From: Paenibacillus sp. 1_12
GTDB lineage: Bacteria; Bacillota; Bacilli; Paenibacillales; NBRC-103111
Direction of reading: 5' to 3'
Length of the DNA: 64,000 nt
NCBI RefSeq assembly: GCF_900114475.1
Contig: NZ_FOTE01000017.1
Coordinates: forward strand, 58,115 to 122,114
Made by a program: the position numbers and the translations under genes. Positions 8,707-17,903 of the stretch are shown here, piece after piece; position 1 is the stretch's first letter; each line of letters opens with the position of its first letter. Below the pieces are notes generated by a model. The model was given only the letters and a program-made list of their open reading frames with translations, made no database searches and was not told the origin of the DNA.

Positions 8707-9805
8707 TAGAGTGCTCCTTTTGATGAATAGCCATTTGGATATATTTCAGGATTTCTTCTTTAAAACGGGTCTCATTAAATCCATGGGCATGCTTCCGAAT
8801 AACTGAAGAGTCAAAAGCTATGGATTCAAACTTACGTACAGCCTCTATAATACTGTCAGCTGTTGATTCATAGAAAAATACTCCAGTCTCATTTTCAACT
8901 ACAGTTTCCAAAGCGCCGCCTTTACCAAAGGCAATAACAGGTCTTCCACTCGATTGTGCTTCTAAAGGGGTGATGCCAAAATCTTCTTCACCAGCTAAAA
9001 TGAATCCTTTGCACTTGGAGTAATATTCTACGATGACTTCATCGGGCTGTCTTCCCATAAATGTAATGGTATCTCCGGCTAAGGATTCCAATCGTTTTCG
9101 GTCATAACCATCTCCAATAATAACTAATGGTTTTTTTAGTTTATTAAAAGCCTCAATGGCAATATCTATTCTTTTGTAGGGAATCATTCTGGATACAATT
9201 AAGAAGAATTCTTCAGTGTTCTCTGCTTGTTTAAAATTATCATAGCTGACAGGCGGATAAATAACATCAGATTCACGTCCATAATACTTGGCAATCCTTC
9301 TGGAAATACTTTTAGAATCAGCGATAAAATGGTCAACACGCTGAGCAGTTATTAAATCCCACATCCGAATTTTGTGAAGGACAAAAGGAAGCAGTGTACG
9401 AAATATCGGGTTCGTCACGTCTTCTTGGATATATTGGTGGTACAGATCCCAAACATATCTCATTGGTGTATAGCAATAACAGATATGAATTTGATTAGGG
9501 TTTGTAATTACTCCCTTAGCGAAGGCACTTGAGCTGCTCAATATAACATCGTATTCCCTTAAATCAAATTGTTCGACAGCAGTCGGAAATAGGGACAGCA
9601 TTTTCTTATAGTGTTTTTTGGAAAAGGGTATCGAATGGATATACGAATTACGAATATCAACCTGAGCAAATCGTGCTGGCATTTTGGATAAATCGGTAAG
9701 CATCGTATAAACAGGAGCATTAGGGAATAAATCCAGGAAGCATTCAAGGACCCGTTCTGCGCCTCCATATTGGTTCAGATAATCATGTACAATGGCGATT
9801 TTCAT
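8699..9805 (-). CDS. Glycosyltransferase family 4
   Basis: A 368-residue retaining GT-B glycosyltransferase. The N-terminal domain begins MKIAIVHDYLNQYGGAERVL, the acceptor-side glycine loop. The C-terminal nucleotide-sugar domain has VSRMIPYKRIDIAIEAF and the E-x7-E motif (EEDFGITPLEAQ) followed by SSGRPVIAFGKGG. It acts at the cytoplasmic membrane face in building the glycan linkage region or chain. It overlaps the upstream GT4 gene by four bases and the downstream ligase-like gene by eight, so the three are translationally coupled. The sugar donor is not readable; mannose/rhamnose-type donors are common in this subfamily. Confidence 0.88.
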   Translation of the reverse strand: MKIAIVHDYLNQYGGAERVLECFLDLFPNAPVYTMLTDLSKMPARFAQVDIRNSYIHSIPFSKKHYKKMLSLFPTAVEQFDLREYDVILSSSSAFAKGVITNPNQIHICYCYTPMRYVWDLYHQYIQEDVTNPIFRTLLPFVLHKIRMWDLITAQRVDHFIADSKSISRRIAKYYGRESDVIYPPVSYDNFKQAENTEEFFLIVSRMIPYKRIDIAIEAFNKLKKPLVIIGDGYDRKRLESLAGDTITFMGRQPDEVIVEYYSKCKGFILAGEEDFGITPLEAQSSGRPVIAFGKGGALETVVENETGVFFYESTADSIIEAVRKFESIAFDSSVIRKHAHGFNETRFKEEILKYIQMAIHQKEHSNE

Positions 9806-10950
9806 TTTGAGCCACCTAATACCTTTTGATATATTTGTTTGGTTTCTATCGCAGTCTGTTTCCAGGTAAATTGCTTAGAGCGTTCCAGACCCAGTTTTGA
9901 ATATAATTCTCTCTTTGCGGAATTTGAGACTATTTGGTGAATTTCTTCAGCCCATGCGGAGTGATCATGTGGGTCGATAAGTAAACCTGCTTCTCCGACA
10001 ATTTCAGGAAGCGATGAAATATTCGATGCAATAACAGGCGTACCGCATTGCATGGCCTCAAGGAGAGGAAGGCCAAATCCTTCATACACAGATGGCATAA
10101 CAAATACCGTAGCTGCACTGTATATAGCGGGCAAATCCTCATCTTCAATAAATCCAGTGAAAACCACTTCATCTTCTAGTTTGTTTTCTCGTACCCAATC
10201 AAATATAGGATTGAACTTCCAGCCTTTAGCTCCGACAATTACCAATTTTTCCGGACAGTCATATTTCCTTTTCAGTAGCAAGTAAGATTGAAGCAAACCC
10301 AGTAAGTTTTTCCTTGGTTCCAAAGTTCCCACGAATAGAATGTACTTATCAGGAATTTGGTATTTGCTTAGAACAGGTGCTGAGTTCGAAACAAATCTGA
10401 AGTTCTCATCAGCGGCAAGATGAACCACATCAATTTTCTCTTCAGCTATGTTTAGTAAATTAATAATATCAAGTTTACTTTGCCAGGAATCGGTTATAAT
10501 GTGGTCACATTTTTCAGCGCTGTATGGGACCCACTGGCTATGATGGTTCAAGATTTTTTTGGTAGTAAAGTCCGGATAGTGCATATACGACAAATCATGA
10601 ATCGTGATTATACTTTTGCCCTTTAGCGTAGGCATATGTGTAAAGTTAGTACCATGAAAAATATCTGCTTTCGATTTTTTCATCATATCATAAGGCATAT
10701 TATAAAGGAAATTAGGTCTACATAGCCTGCGTATTACTTTATAAGGATATATATTATTGACCAAATCAAGATGAAAATCACGTTCGAAAGACAAAACGTG
10801 ATTTTCGCGAATACTTTTTGCTATTCGGTTAAAAGCTAAGTACAGATTGACATCTGATTCAATTGACAGCTGCTTAACCAAGCATTCGACATATCGAGGA
10901 ATTCCAGACCGTGGTCCAAGTAGAGGCTGACCGTCTATATATACATTCAA
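9802..10950 (-). CDS. Glycosyltransferase family 4
   Basis: A 382-residue GT-B enzyme of the GT4 group. The N-terminus reads MNVYIDGQPLLGPRSGIPRYV. The C-terminal domain has VGTLEPRKNLLGLLQSY, then VYEGFGLPLLEAMQCGTP (E-x7-E) and SSLPEIVGEAGLLIDP. These features are typical of mannosyl- and rhamnosyltransferases in glycan loci. It appears to start at TTG 10950, since AAGGAGC lies nine bases upstream inside the last codons of the preceding gene, and no ATG fits. It is the second gene of the leftward operon, between the initiating transferase and a second GT4, suggesting early chain or adaptor assembly. Donor and linkage are unknown. Confidence 0.88.
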   Translation of the reverse strand: MNVYIDGQPLLGPRSGIPRYVECLVKQLSIESDVNLYLAFNRIAKSIRENHVLSFERDFHLDLVNNIYPYKVIRRLCRPNFLYNMPYDMMKKSKADIFHGTNFTHMPTLKGKSIITIHDLSYMHYPDFTTKKILNHHSQWVPYSAEKCDHIITDSWQSKLDIINLLNIAEEKIDVVHLAADENFRFVSNSAPVLSKYQIPDKYILFVGTLEPRKNLLGLLQSYLLLKRKYDCPEKLVIVGAKGWKFNPIFDWVRENKLEDEVVFTGFIEDEDLPAIYSAATVFVMPSVYEGFGLPLLEAMQCGTPVIASNISSLPEIVGEAGLLIDPHDHSAWAEEIHQIVSNSAKRELYSKLGLERSKQFTWKQTAIETKQIYQKVLGGSK

Positions 10951-10952
10951 TA

Positions 10953-12452
10953 TTAATAAGCTCCTTCACCCTTCAATACAACAGGGAGTGTTTTTAATAA
11001 TATTTTGATATCAAAGGCGATACTCCAGTTTTCAATATAATAAATATCAAGATTCATCCATTGTTGAAAGGATAAATCGCTTCGTCCGCTTACTTGCCAT
11101 AATCCTGTGATACCAGGGAGTACTTCCAGCCTTCTCCATTCCCAATCGCCATATCGTTCAACTTCATATGGTAATGGAGGTCTCGGACCGACCAAACTCA
11201 TATTTCCTAATAGAACATTAAACAACTGTGGGAGCTCATCAATGGAGTATTTACGTATAAAACGTCCTACTTTAGTGATTCGAGGATCTTCTTTCATTTT
11301 GAAAGCAATGCCATCTACTTCGTTTTGGTTTTGAATCTGTTTTAGTAAGGAGTCCGCATTCGTTACCATGGATCTAAATTTAAGCATATAGAACCGTTTT
11401 CCATTTTTTCCGATTCTTTGCTGTTTATAAATGATGCTTCCTTTGGAATCGATCTTAATGGCAATTGCAGTAATCACAAACACAGGGAGTATAATGAGTA
11501 TTAACAGAGAAGAAGCGATGATATCAATGATTCTCTTAAATGCGAGTCCCACACCTCTCATAGGCGTTTTAACTAATGTAACAACTGGTAATGAATTAAT
11601 ATTTCCAATTTGAACTGTGCTCATGACCAAGTTATATAAATCAGGTACAATTTTAATATTGATATCCAGTTTTCTAAGATCCGTAATGAGTTTATTAACT
11701 AAATCCCTTTCAGATGGAATCGTAATTATGATTTCTTCAACAAGGTGTTTCTTTAATAGATCATTTAATTGAGCTATAGGACCTAAGTATTTATGATCCT
11801 CAAAGTCTTCAACTTCGTGATCATCAACAAAACCAATGATTTTATAGCCGAGATATTGATAATTGGTCAATTCCTGCATTAAAGATTTGCCGAATTTCCC
11901 AGCTCCAACAATGACAACATTTTTGCTCACAACGCCTTGTTTTGCTAAACGGATGTATGCAACACGTTTCAATCCCCTAACAATTCCTGAAGATACAATG
12001 GCCATTAGCCAATATAATACAATAACTAATCTCGAAAAGTCCGTTAATTTCAGTAAAAAACTTACCCCAATTGTGATAAGGATAGCAAATGAATAAGCCT
12101 TGATCATCTTGTATAATTCATCTGCAAGGCCTGAGCTAGATCTAAAGTTGTATAGTTTGTAACGATAAATGAAGACGATATAAGTCATTGAAGAGATAAG
12201 GAAAAAGACCATATACTTTACGAATCGGGGTGAGTGTATATCCCATAGAGTAATGTTACTTTCAAATTCTTGAGAAATTCTGTACTCGTAGAGATAAAAG
12301 AATACTAATATGATCGCAATAACTTCAAGCAACAAGAAAAATGCTGCTAAAATGCTTGAATAATTTTTTTTTATGGCAAGTTGTTTATTCATTTCTAACG
12401 TTGGCTTAAAATGCTCTTTTTTGGATTTTGATGTCGCATACTGGTAATTCAC
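10953..12452 (-). CDS. Undecaprenyl-phosphate sugar-1-phosphate transferase (WbaP/WsaP type)
   Basis: A 499-residue polyisoprenyl-phosphate hexose-1-phosphate transferase, the initiating enzyme that loads the first sugar-phosphate on undecaprenyl phosphate at the inner membrane face. Four to five N-terminal membrane helices are followed by a central CoA-binding-like Rossmann domain (VVIVGAGKFGKSLMQEL). The C-terminal catalytic bacterial sugar transferase domain has KRIIDI plus a membrane hairpin, KFRSM, DPRITKVGRFIRKYSIDELPQ, LVGPRPPLP and GLWQVSGRSDL. The frame is open upstream to 12536, but GTG 12452 has GGAGG nine bases before it and fits the family start. First gene of the leftward operon. 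Sugar specificity (Glc or Gal) is not readable; S-layer glycan loci often use WsaP with galactose. Confidence 0.9.
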   Translation of the reverse strand: MNYQYATSKSKKEHFKPTLEMNKQLAIKKNYSSILAAFFLLLEVIAIILVFFYLYEYRISQEFESNITLWDIHSPRFVKYMVFFLISSMTYIVFIYRYKLYNFRSSSGLADELYKMIKAYSFAILITIGVSFLLKLTDFSRLVIVLYWLMAIVSSGIVRGLKRVAYIRLAKQGVVSKNVVIVGAGKFGKSLMQELTNYQYLGYKIIGFVDDHEVEDFEDHKYLGPIAQLNDLLKKHLVEEIIITIPSERDLVNKLITDLRKLDINIKIVPDLYNLVMSTVQIGNINSLPVVTLVKTPMRGVGLAFKRIIDIIASSLLILIILPVFVITAIAIKIDSKGSIIYKQQRIGKNGKRFYMLKFRSMVTNADSLLKQIQNQNEVDGIAFKMKEDPRITKVGRFIRKYSIDELPQLFNVLLGNMSLVGPRPPLPYEVERYGDWEWRRLEVLPGITGLWQVSGRSDLSFQQWMNLDIYYIENWSIAFDIKILLKTLPVVLKGEGAY

Positions 12453-12539
12453 TATAAATAACCTCCGGAAATTCGACGTTCTAAATGTTAATTTTATTAT
12501 TAATAGATTAGGGAATGCAACAAATGTTATTACCAATTA

Positions 12540-12600
12540 TATAAACTAGCCAATTTCCTATTAGCTTGGTAACATATACGTAACTATTATATACTAGCCA
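12540..12600 (-). repeat. Direct repeat TATA(T/A)ACTAGCCA in the divergent intergenic region
   Basis: Near-identical 13-mers lie at 12540-12552 and 12588-12600, 48 bases apart. On the minus strand each reads TGGCTAGT-x-TATAT, with TATAAT just after. They sit upstream of the leftward glycan operon and could be tandem promoters or an activator site. No convincing -35 box was found. Confidence 0.4.
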
Positions 12601-12634
12601 TGAACCTTTATGGAAACAAATAATTCCATAAACA

Positions 12635-12664
12635 TTGCTTTGTCGTAAATTGGTACGTTATAAT
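12635..12664 (+). promoter_or_regulatory. Sigma-A-type promoter of the rightward glycan operon
   Basis: TTGCTT at 12635-12640 and TATAAT at 12659-12664 are separated by 18 bases, 53 bases upstream of the manC start. The -10 is perfect, the -35 has two mismatches. Confidence 0.6.
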
Positions 12665-12717
12665 ATTGTAGTTATAGAAATACGACCCGCTTTATGTCGA
12701 TAACTGGAGGGGAAGAT

Positions 12718-13794
12718 ATGACCATCACCGCAGTGATTATGGCTGGGGGGAAGGGTGAACGATTCTGGCCCAAAAGCCGAACGAATTTGCCAAAGCAATT
12801 CTTGAATATTTCAGGTAACAAATCTATGATTCAGCAAACAATTTCTAGACTTGAGAAACTGATAGATATTTCTCAAATTTTTATTGTGACCAATGAACTC
12901 TACGCGGAATTAATGCATGTGCAGTTACCTACTTTACCATTGGAAAATATTATAATCGAGCCTATAGGTAGAAACACAGCTCCATGTGTAGGATTAGCTT
13001 CCTTGATCATAGAAGAAAAGTTTCCAAATAGCACGATGGTGGTGCTTCCTTCTGATCATATTATTGAGAATGAGGAAGGATTTATTAAAATTCTACAAAC
13101 AGCAGTTGAGGTTTCTCAGGATGATAGCAGTATGGTAACGCTCGGTATCAAACCGACTTATCCAGAAACAGGCTATGGATATATTGAGAGCACCAGTGAA
13201 ATGGAAATGATTAATGACCTAGAAGTATATAAGGTGAATAAATTTGTGGAAAAGCCAGACTTGAGCACTGCCCAAAGTTACCTAGCTACGGAAAGTTTTT
13301 TTTGGAACAGCGGAATCTTCATTTGGAAGACGTCAGTTATACGTAAATATATTCAAGAGCTTATGCCAGACATGCATGATATCTTGGAAACCATGAAAAA
13401 GGCTTTCACAACATCTAATCGTAATGATGTGATTCGAGCCGAGTTTCCCAAAATGCCTGATCAGTCGATTGACTATGGTATTATGGAAAAGGTTGACAAT
13501 ATTTATGTGATTCCATGTATATTTGGATGGGATGATGTTGGTAGTTGGACAGCTCTTGATCGAATCAACGAACGCGATGAGAATGGGAATGTCATTAAAG
13601 GAAATATACTTAATTTGGATACAAAACGTTGTATTATTGAGAGTAATGGCAAATTGATAGCTACGCTAGGAATAGAAGATTTGATTATAGTAGATACTGA
13701 AGATGTAACGTTAATTTGCACCAAAGAGAAAGCGCAAGAAGTTAAACTATTATTGAAAGAGCTAAGAATGCAAAAGTTGGATAAATATTTATAA
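12718..13794 (+). CDS. manC: Mannose-1-phosphate guanylyltransferase
   Basis: A 358-residue enzyme making GDP-mannose from mannose-1-phosphate and GTP in the cytosol. The nucleotidyltransferase motif reads GGKGERFWPKSR (GGxGxRxWPxSR). The sugar-binding region FVEKP, the metal/substrate segment VVLPSDH and SGIFIWK are present. The length matches the short single-function form without a fused phosphomannose isomerase cupin. ATG 12718 is chosen over the in-frame ATG 12694 because GGAGG lies seven bases upstream. First gene of the rightward operon, followed by gmd and rmd, so the product is committed to GDP-D-rhamnose. No phosphomannomutase or mannose-6-phosphate isomerase is seen here. Confidence 0.94.
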   Translation: MTITAVIMAGGKGERFWPKSRTNLPKQFLNISGNKSMIQQTISRLEKLIDISQIFIVTNELYAELMHVQLPTLPLENIIIEPIGRNTAPCVGLASLIIEEKFPNSTMVVLPSDHIIENEEGFIKILQTAVEVSQDDSSMVTLGIKPTYPETGYGYIESTSEMEMINDLEVYKVNKFVEKPDLSTAQSYLATESFFWNSGIFIWKTSVIRKYIQELMPDMHDILETMKKAFTTSNRNDVIRAEFPKMPDQSIDYGIMEKVDNIYVIPCIFGWDDVGSWTALDRINERDENGNVIKGNILNLDTKRCIIESNGKLIATLGIEDLIIVDTEDVTLICTKEKAQEVKLLLKELRMQKLDKYL

Positions 13795-13826
13795 CGAACT
13801 CAATTCTTAATCTACGAATATATTAA

Positions 13827-14804
<978 letters not shown>

Positions 14805-14832
14805 AACAGTTTAATAAAAGGCGGTTTGTTTC

Positions 14833-15783
14833 ATGAGAGCTTTAATCACAGGGATTAATGGATTTGTAGGTCAACATTTGACTACTAATCTAATAAATAA
14901 TGGTTACGAGGTTTGGGGGAGTACACGTCAAAGCCCCCCCAAACATAGTACAAGTATTAACAATGTACACTTTGATTTTTCTAATAAAAATATGATTGTA
15001 AATATTTTAGAAAATATAAAGCCGGATGTCATTTTTCATTTATCTGGTCAAAGCTCTGTCAAATATTCTTGGGATCATATTGATGAGACCTTTCAATCTA
15101 ATGTTATGGATAGCATTGGATTGTTAGAAGCCATAAAGTGTTCATCCTTAAAAGAAAATGTAAAAATTATATCTGCGGGATCATCAGAAGAATATGGATT
15201 GATACACGAATTACCAATCATCGAAGAAGCTATTGCTAATCCTTTAAATCCTTATGGAGTCTCAAAACTTTCTGTAAGTAAATTGGCTCCGATGTATTAC
15301 AATCTTCACGGATTGAATATTATTCATGCAAGAGCTTTTAATCATATAGGGCCTGGACAAATGCTGGGTTTTGTTACTAGTGATTTTGCTAAACAAGTAG
15401 TAGATATTGAATTAGGTAAAGCTGAGCCTGTTTTGTATGTCGGGGATTTGAGTAGTAAACGTGATTTTACTGATGTACGAGATATAGTGGAAGCATATCG
15501 TTTATTGTGTGAAAAGGGTGCTTCGGGGCAAGTATACAATGTTTGCTCCAACGTCTCAATTTCGATCGAAAAGATTCTAAATATATTAGTATCTTTTTCA
15601 TCAAAATCGATTGAAGTTATTATAGATGAAGCAAAGTTAAGGCCTAATAATGTTATTGAATATTATGGTTCAAACGAAAAACTATATCAAGCAACTGAGT
15701 GGAAACCTTCCATATCGTTAGAAACAAGCTTAAAAGATATATTTCAGTTTTGGAAGCAGAATAGATTGGTGGTAAAGAAATAA
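14833..15783 (+). CDS. rmd: GDP-6-deoxy-D-mannose reductase (GDP-D-rhamnose synthesis)
   Basis: A 316-residue extended SDR that reduces GDP-4-keto-6-deoxymannose to GDP-D-rhamnose. It begins MRALITGINGFVGQHL (Rossmann glycine loop). SAGSSEEYG, NPYGVSKLSVSK (Tyr/Lys catalytic pair) and RAFNHIGPGQ with GFVTSDFAKQ are characteristic of RMD and separate it from GDP-fucose synthase (WcaG/Fcl). RDFTDVRDIVEAYRLL is the late conserved block. It is directly downstream of gmd. Its stop is immediately followed by the ATG of wzm, so it is coupled to export. The choice of RMD over another GDP-sugar reductase rests on motif memory plus context. Confidence 0.88.
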   Translation: MRALITGINGFVGQHLTTNLINNGYEVWGSTRQSPPKHSTSINNVHFDFSNKNMIVNILENIKPDVIFHLSGQSSVKYSWDHIDETFQSNVMDSIGLLEAIKCSSLKENVKIISAGSSEEYGLIHELPIIEEAIANPLNPYGVSKLSVSKLAPMYYNLHGLNIIHARAFNHIGPGQMLGFVTSDFAKQVVDIELGKAEPVLYVGDLSSKRDFTDVRDIVEAYRLLCEKGASGQVYNVCSNVSISIEKILNILVSFSSKSIEVIIDEAKLRPNNVIEYYGSNEKLYQATEWKPSISLETSLKDIFQFWKQNRLVVKK

Positions 15784-16560
15784 ATGTTGAATAACATTAA
15801 AGAGACAATCCATTATAGACAGATGCTGATTAGTATTGTTCGAAGAGATTTACGTTCTCGATATAAAGGGTCTTTTCTAGGGTTTTTATGGACATTTATT
15901 AATCCATTATTGCAATTAATGGTTTATTCAATTGTATTTCCTTACTTATTAAAAGTTCAGCAAGATAATTATCCGATGTTTTTATTTATTGCCTTGTTAC
16001 CATGGATTTTCTTTACTTCTTCTGTTCAAGGGGCTACTACGAGTATAGTGGTTGGAGCAAATCTTGTAAAAAAAATATATTTCCCTCGAATAATTCTTCC
16101 TCTTTCTGTTGTATGTACTAATTTAATGAATTATGTATATTGTTTAATTATCGTTTTTGCTGCTTTATTATTGACTGGTGTTCATTTAACTTTCAACGTT
16201 TTTTGGTTTCCAATAGTGTTATTAATAGAGTTTATATTTATATTAGGATTATCATTGATTTTATCTGCGTTATATGTAAAGTTCAGAGATTTAGAGCATA
16301 TTGTGGGAGTTGTTACGTTTGTTTGGTTCTACTTAACTCCTATTGTATTTCCTATAGAAGTGTTTTCTGGAAAACTAATTGAAATTATACGATACAATCC
16401 TATGGTTCCTATAATTGATTCATTTAGAAATGTTTTACTTTTTGGGAAGCAGCCTGATTGGAGTTCATTAGGATATGCATTAATAGTAGGAGTGGTATTA
16501 TTGATAATCGGATTGTTAGTGTTTAAAAAAAGTGAGAAGACATTTGCGGAGGATCTATAA
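15784..16560 (+). CDS. wzm: ABC-2 type polysaccharide exporter, permease
   Basis: A 258-residue membrane protein of the ABC-2 family with six membrane helices. The amphipathic N-terminal interface helix and RRDLRSRYKGSFLGFLWTFINPLLQL are hallmarks of Wzm/TagG permeases. It pairs with the ATPase encoded two bases downstream to move an undecaprenyl-PP-linked glycan outward. The ATG directly abuts the rmd stop, with GGTGG eleven bases upstream inside rmd. TagG of teichoic-acid export is the closest alternative, but the glycan genes around it favour polysaccharide or S-layer glycan export. Confidence 0.93.
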   Translation: MLNNIKETIHYRQMLISIVRRDLRSRYKGSFLGFLWTFINPLLQLMVYSIVFPYLLKVQQDNYPMFLFIALLPWIFFTSSVQGATTSIVVGANLVKKIYFPRIILPLSVVCTNLMNYVYCLIIVFAALLLTGVHLTFNVFWFPIVLLIEFIFILGLSLILSALYVKFRDLEHIVGVVTFVWFYLTPIVFPIEVFSGKLIEIIRYNPMVPIIDSFRNVLLFGKQPDWSSLGYALIVGVVLLIIGLLVFKKSEKTFAEDL

Positions 16561-16562
16561 TA

Positions 16563-17861
16563 ATGGATGATCAAACTGCAATATCAATACAAAATATTAG
16601 TAAATCATTTAAAATTTATCGTGATAAAGCATATTCGTTGAAAGAAAAATTATTGAAATTACGAAGCAATGAATACGACGATTTTTTTGCTCTACAGGAT
16701 GTAAGTTTAAATATCAAAAAGGGTGAAACGATTGGATTAATTGGCCACAATGGCTGTGGAAAAAGTACATTGTTAAAATTGATTACCAAAATTTTATACC
16801 CAGACAGTGGTCAAATTAATGTGAATGGTAGAATATCAAGTCTCATAGAATTAGGGGCAGGCTTCCATCCTGATTTTACAGGAAGGGAAAATATTTATAT
16901 TAACGCATCTATATTTGGGCTTTCTAGAAAAGAGATTAATGGAAAGATTGACGAGATTATTCAATTTTCTGAGCTAGGAAATTTTATTGAGAATCCGGTC
17001 AGAACTTATTCTTCTGGGATGTATATGCGATTAGCTTTTTCAGTTGCGATTAATGTTAATCCTGAAATTCTTTTAATAGATGAAATTTTGTCGGTAGGAG
17101 ATGCAAGTTTTCAAAAAAAATGTTTTGACAAAATTGAAGGTTTTAAATTAAATGGAGCTACTATAGTAATTGTTGCCCATGATTTGGGAACGATAGAAAA
17201 AATCTGCGATAGAGTTGTTTGGTTAAATGAAGGTAGAATTGTAGAACAAGGCGATGCTGACAGAGTAGTAAACTTATATACACAACATATGCACAGAAAA
17301 TTTGTTGACCAAAAACAGCAAGAATATAGCAGTGCTGTTGATAATGAAGAGAAAGATAAAACTCAAATTGTAGAATCAGAGGTCCAATTTGAAGACAGAC
17401 CAGAGGTCTCGCAAGAAAAAATACAATTCAATGAAGATTTAAGGTGGGGTTCGAAAGAAGTTCTAATAACTGAAGCTAGAATCATCAATGCTAAGGGGGA
17501 ATCTACCAATATTATTTCTGCAGGTGAACCTATGTTAATTGAAATAGATTATAAATTAATAAAACCTCAAAAGGAATATATATTTGGTGTTGGAATATTT
17601 ACTACTGATAAAGTACTAATATATGGTTGTAATACACAGATTGACAAAATAAAGTTAGAGACAATAAATCAAAATGGAACTGTTAGTTTCAAGGTCGATA
17701 AATGTAATATTCTATCAGGAAATTACAAACTAAATGTTGCAATTGTTGATGGTGATCACAGGGCATTAGATTTCATAAAGTTTTATATGGACTTCACAGT
17801 TGTTTCAAGCGACAAAGCAGTAGGTGTTTTTTCAGTTGAACATAGTTGGAAAATTGAATAA
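16563..17861 (+). CDS. wzt: ABC-type polysaccharide exporter, ATPase with C-terminal glycan-binding domain
   Basis: A 432-residue protein. Residues ~1-245 are an ABC ATPase: Walker A GHNGCGKST, signature YSSGMYMRLAFS and Walker B ILLIDEILSVGD. A charged linker (~250-295) leads to a ~140-residue beta-sandwich from RWGSKEVLITEARI to VFSVEHSWKIE, which is the Wzt C-terminal carbohydrate-binding domain known from E. coli O9a and O8 and S-layer glycan exporters. That domain recognises a terminal modification on the finished chain before export. The methyltransferase gene next door is therefore a good candidate for making the recognised cap. GGAGG lies ten bases upstream of the ATG. Confidence 0.94.
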   Translation: MDDQTAISIQNISKSFKIYRDKAYSLKEKLLKLRSNEYDDFFALQDVSLNIKKGETIGLIGHNGCGKSTLLKLITKILYPDSGQINVNGRISSLIELGAGFHPDFTGRENIYINASIFGLSRKEINGKIDEIIQFSELGNFIENPVRTYSSGMYMRLAFSVAINVNPEILLIDEILSVGDASFQKKCFDKIEGFKLNGATIVIVAHDLGTIEKICDRVVWLNEGRIVEQGDADRVVNLYTQHMHRKFVDQKQQEYSSAVDNEEKDKTQIVESEVQFEDRPEVSQEKIQFNEDLRWGSKEVLITEARIINAKGESTNIISAGEPMLIEIDYKLIKPQKEYIFGVGIFTTDKVLIYGCNTQIDKIKLETINQNGTVSFKVDKCNILSGNYKLNVAIVDGDHRALDFIKFYMDFTVVSSDKAVGVFSVEHSWKIE

Positions 17862-17903
17862 TAAATTGGTTTTTTCGGATACAAGGAAAGTAGGTGTGGA
17901 GAA

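Noticed and set aside
14833..15783. GDP-L-fucose synthase as the function of the third sugar gene
   Set aside because: The motifs (RAFNHIGPGQ, GFVTSDFAKQ) fit the RMD reductase better than Fcl/WcaG.
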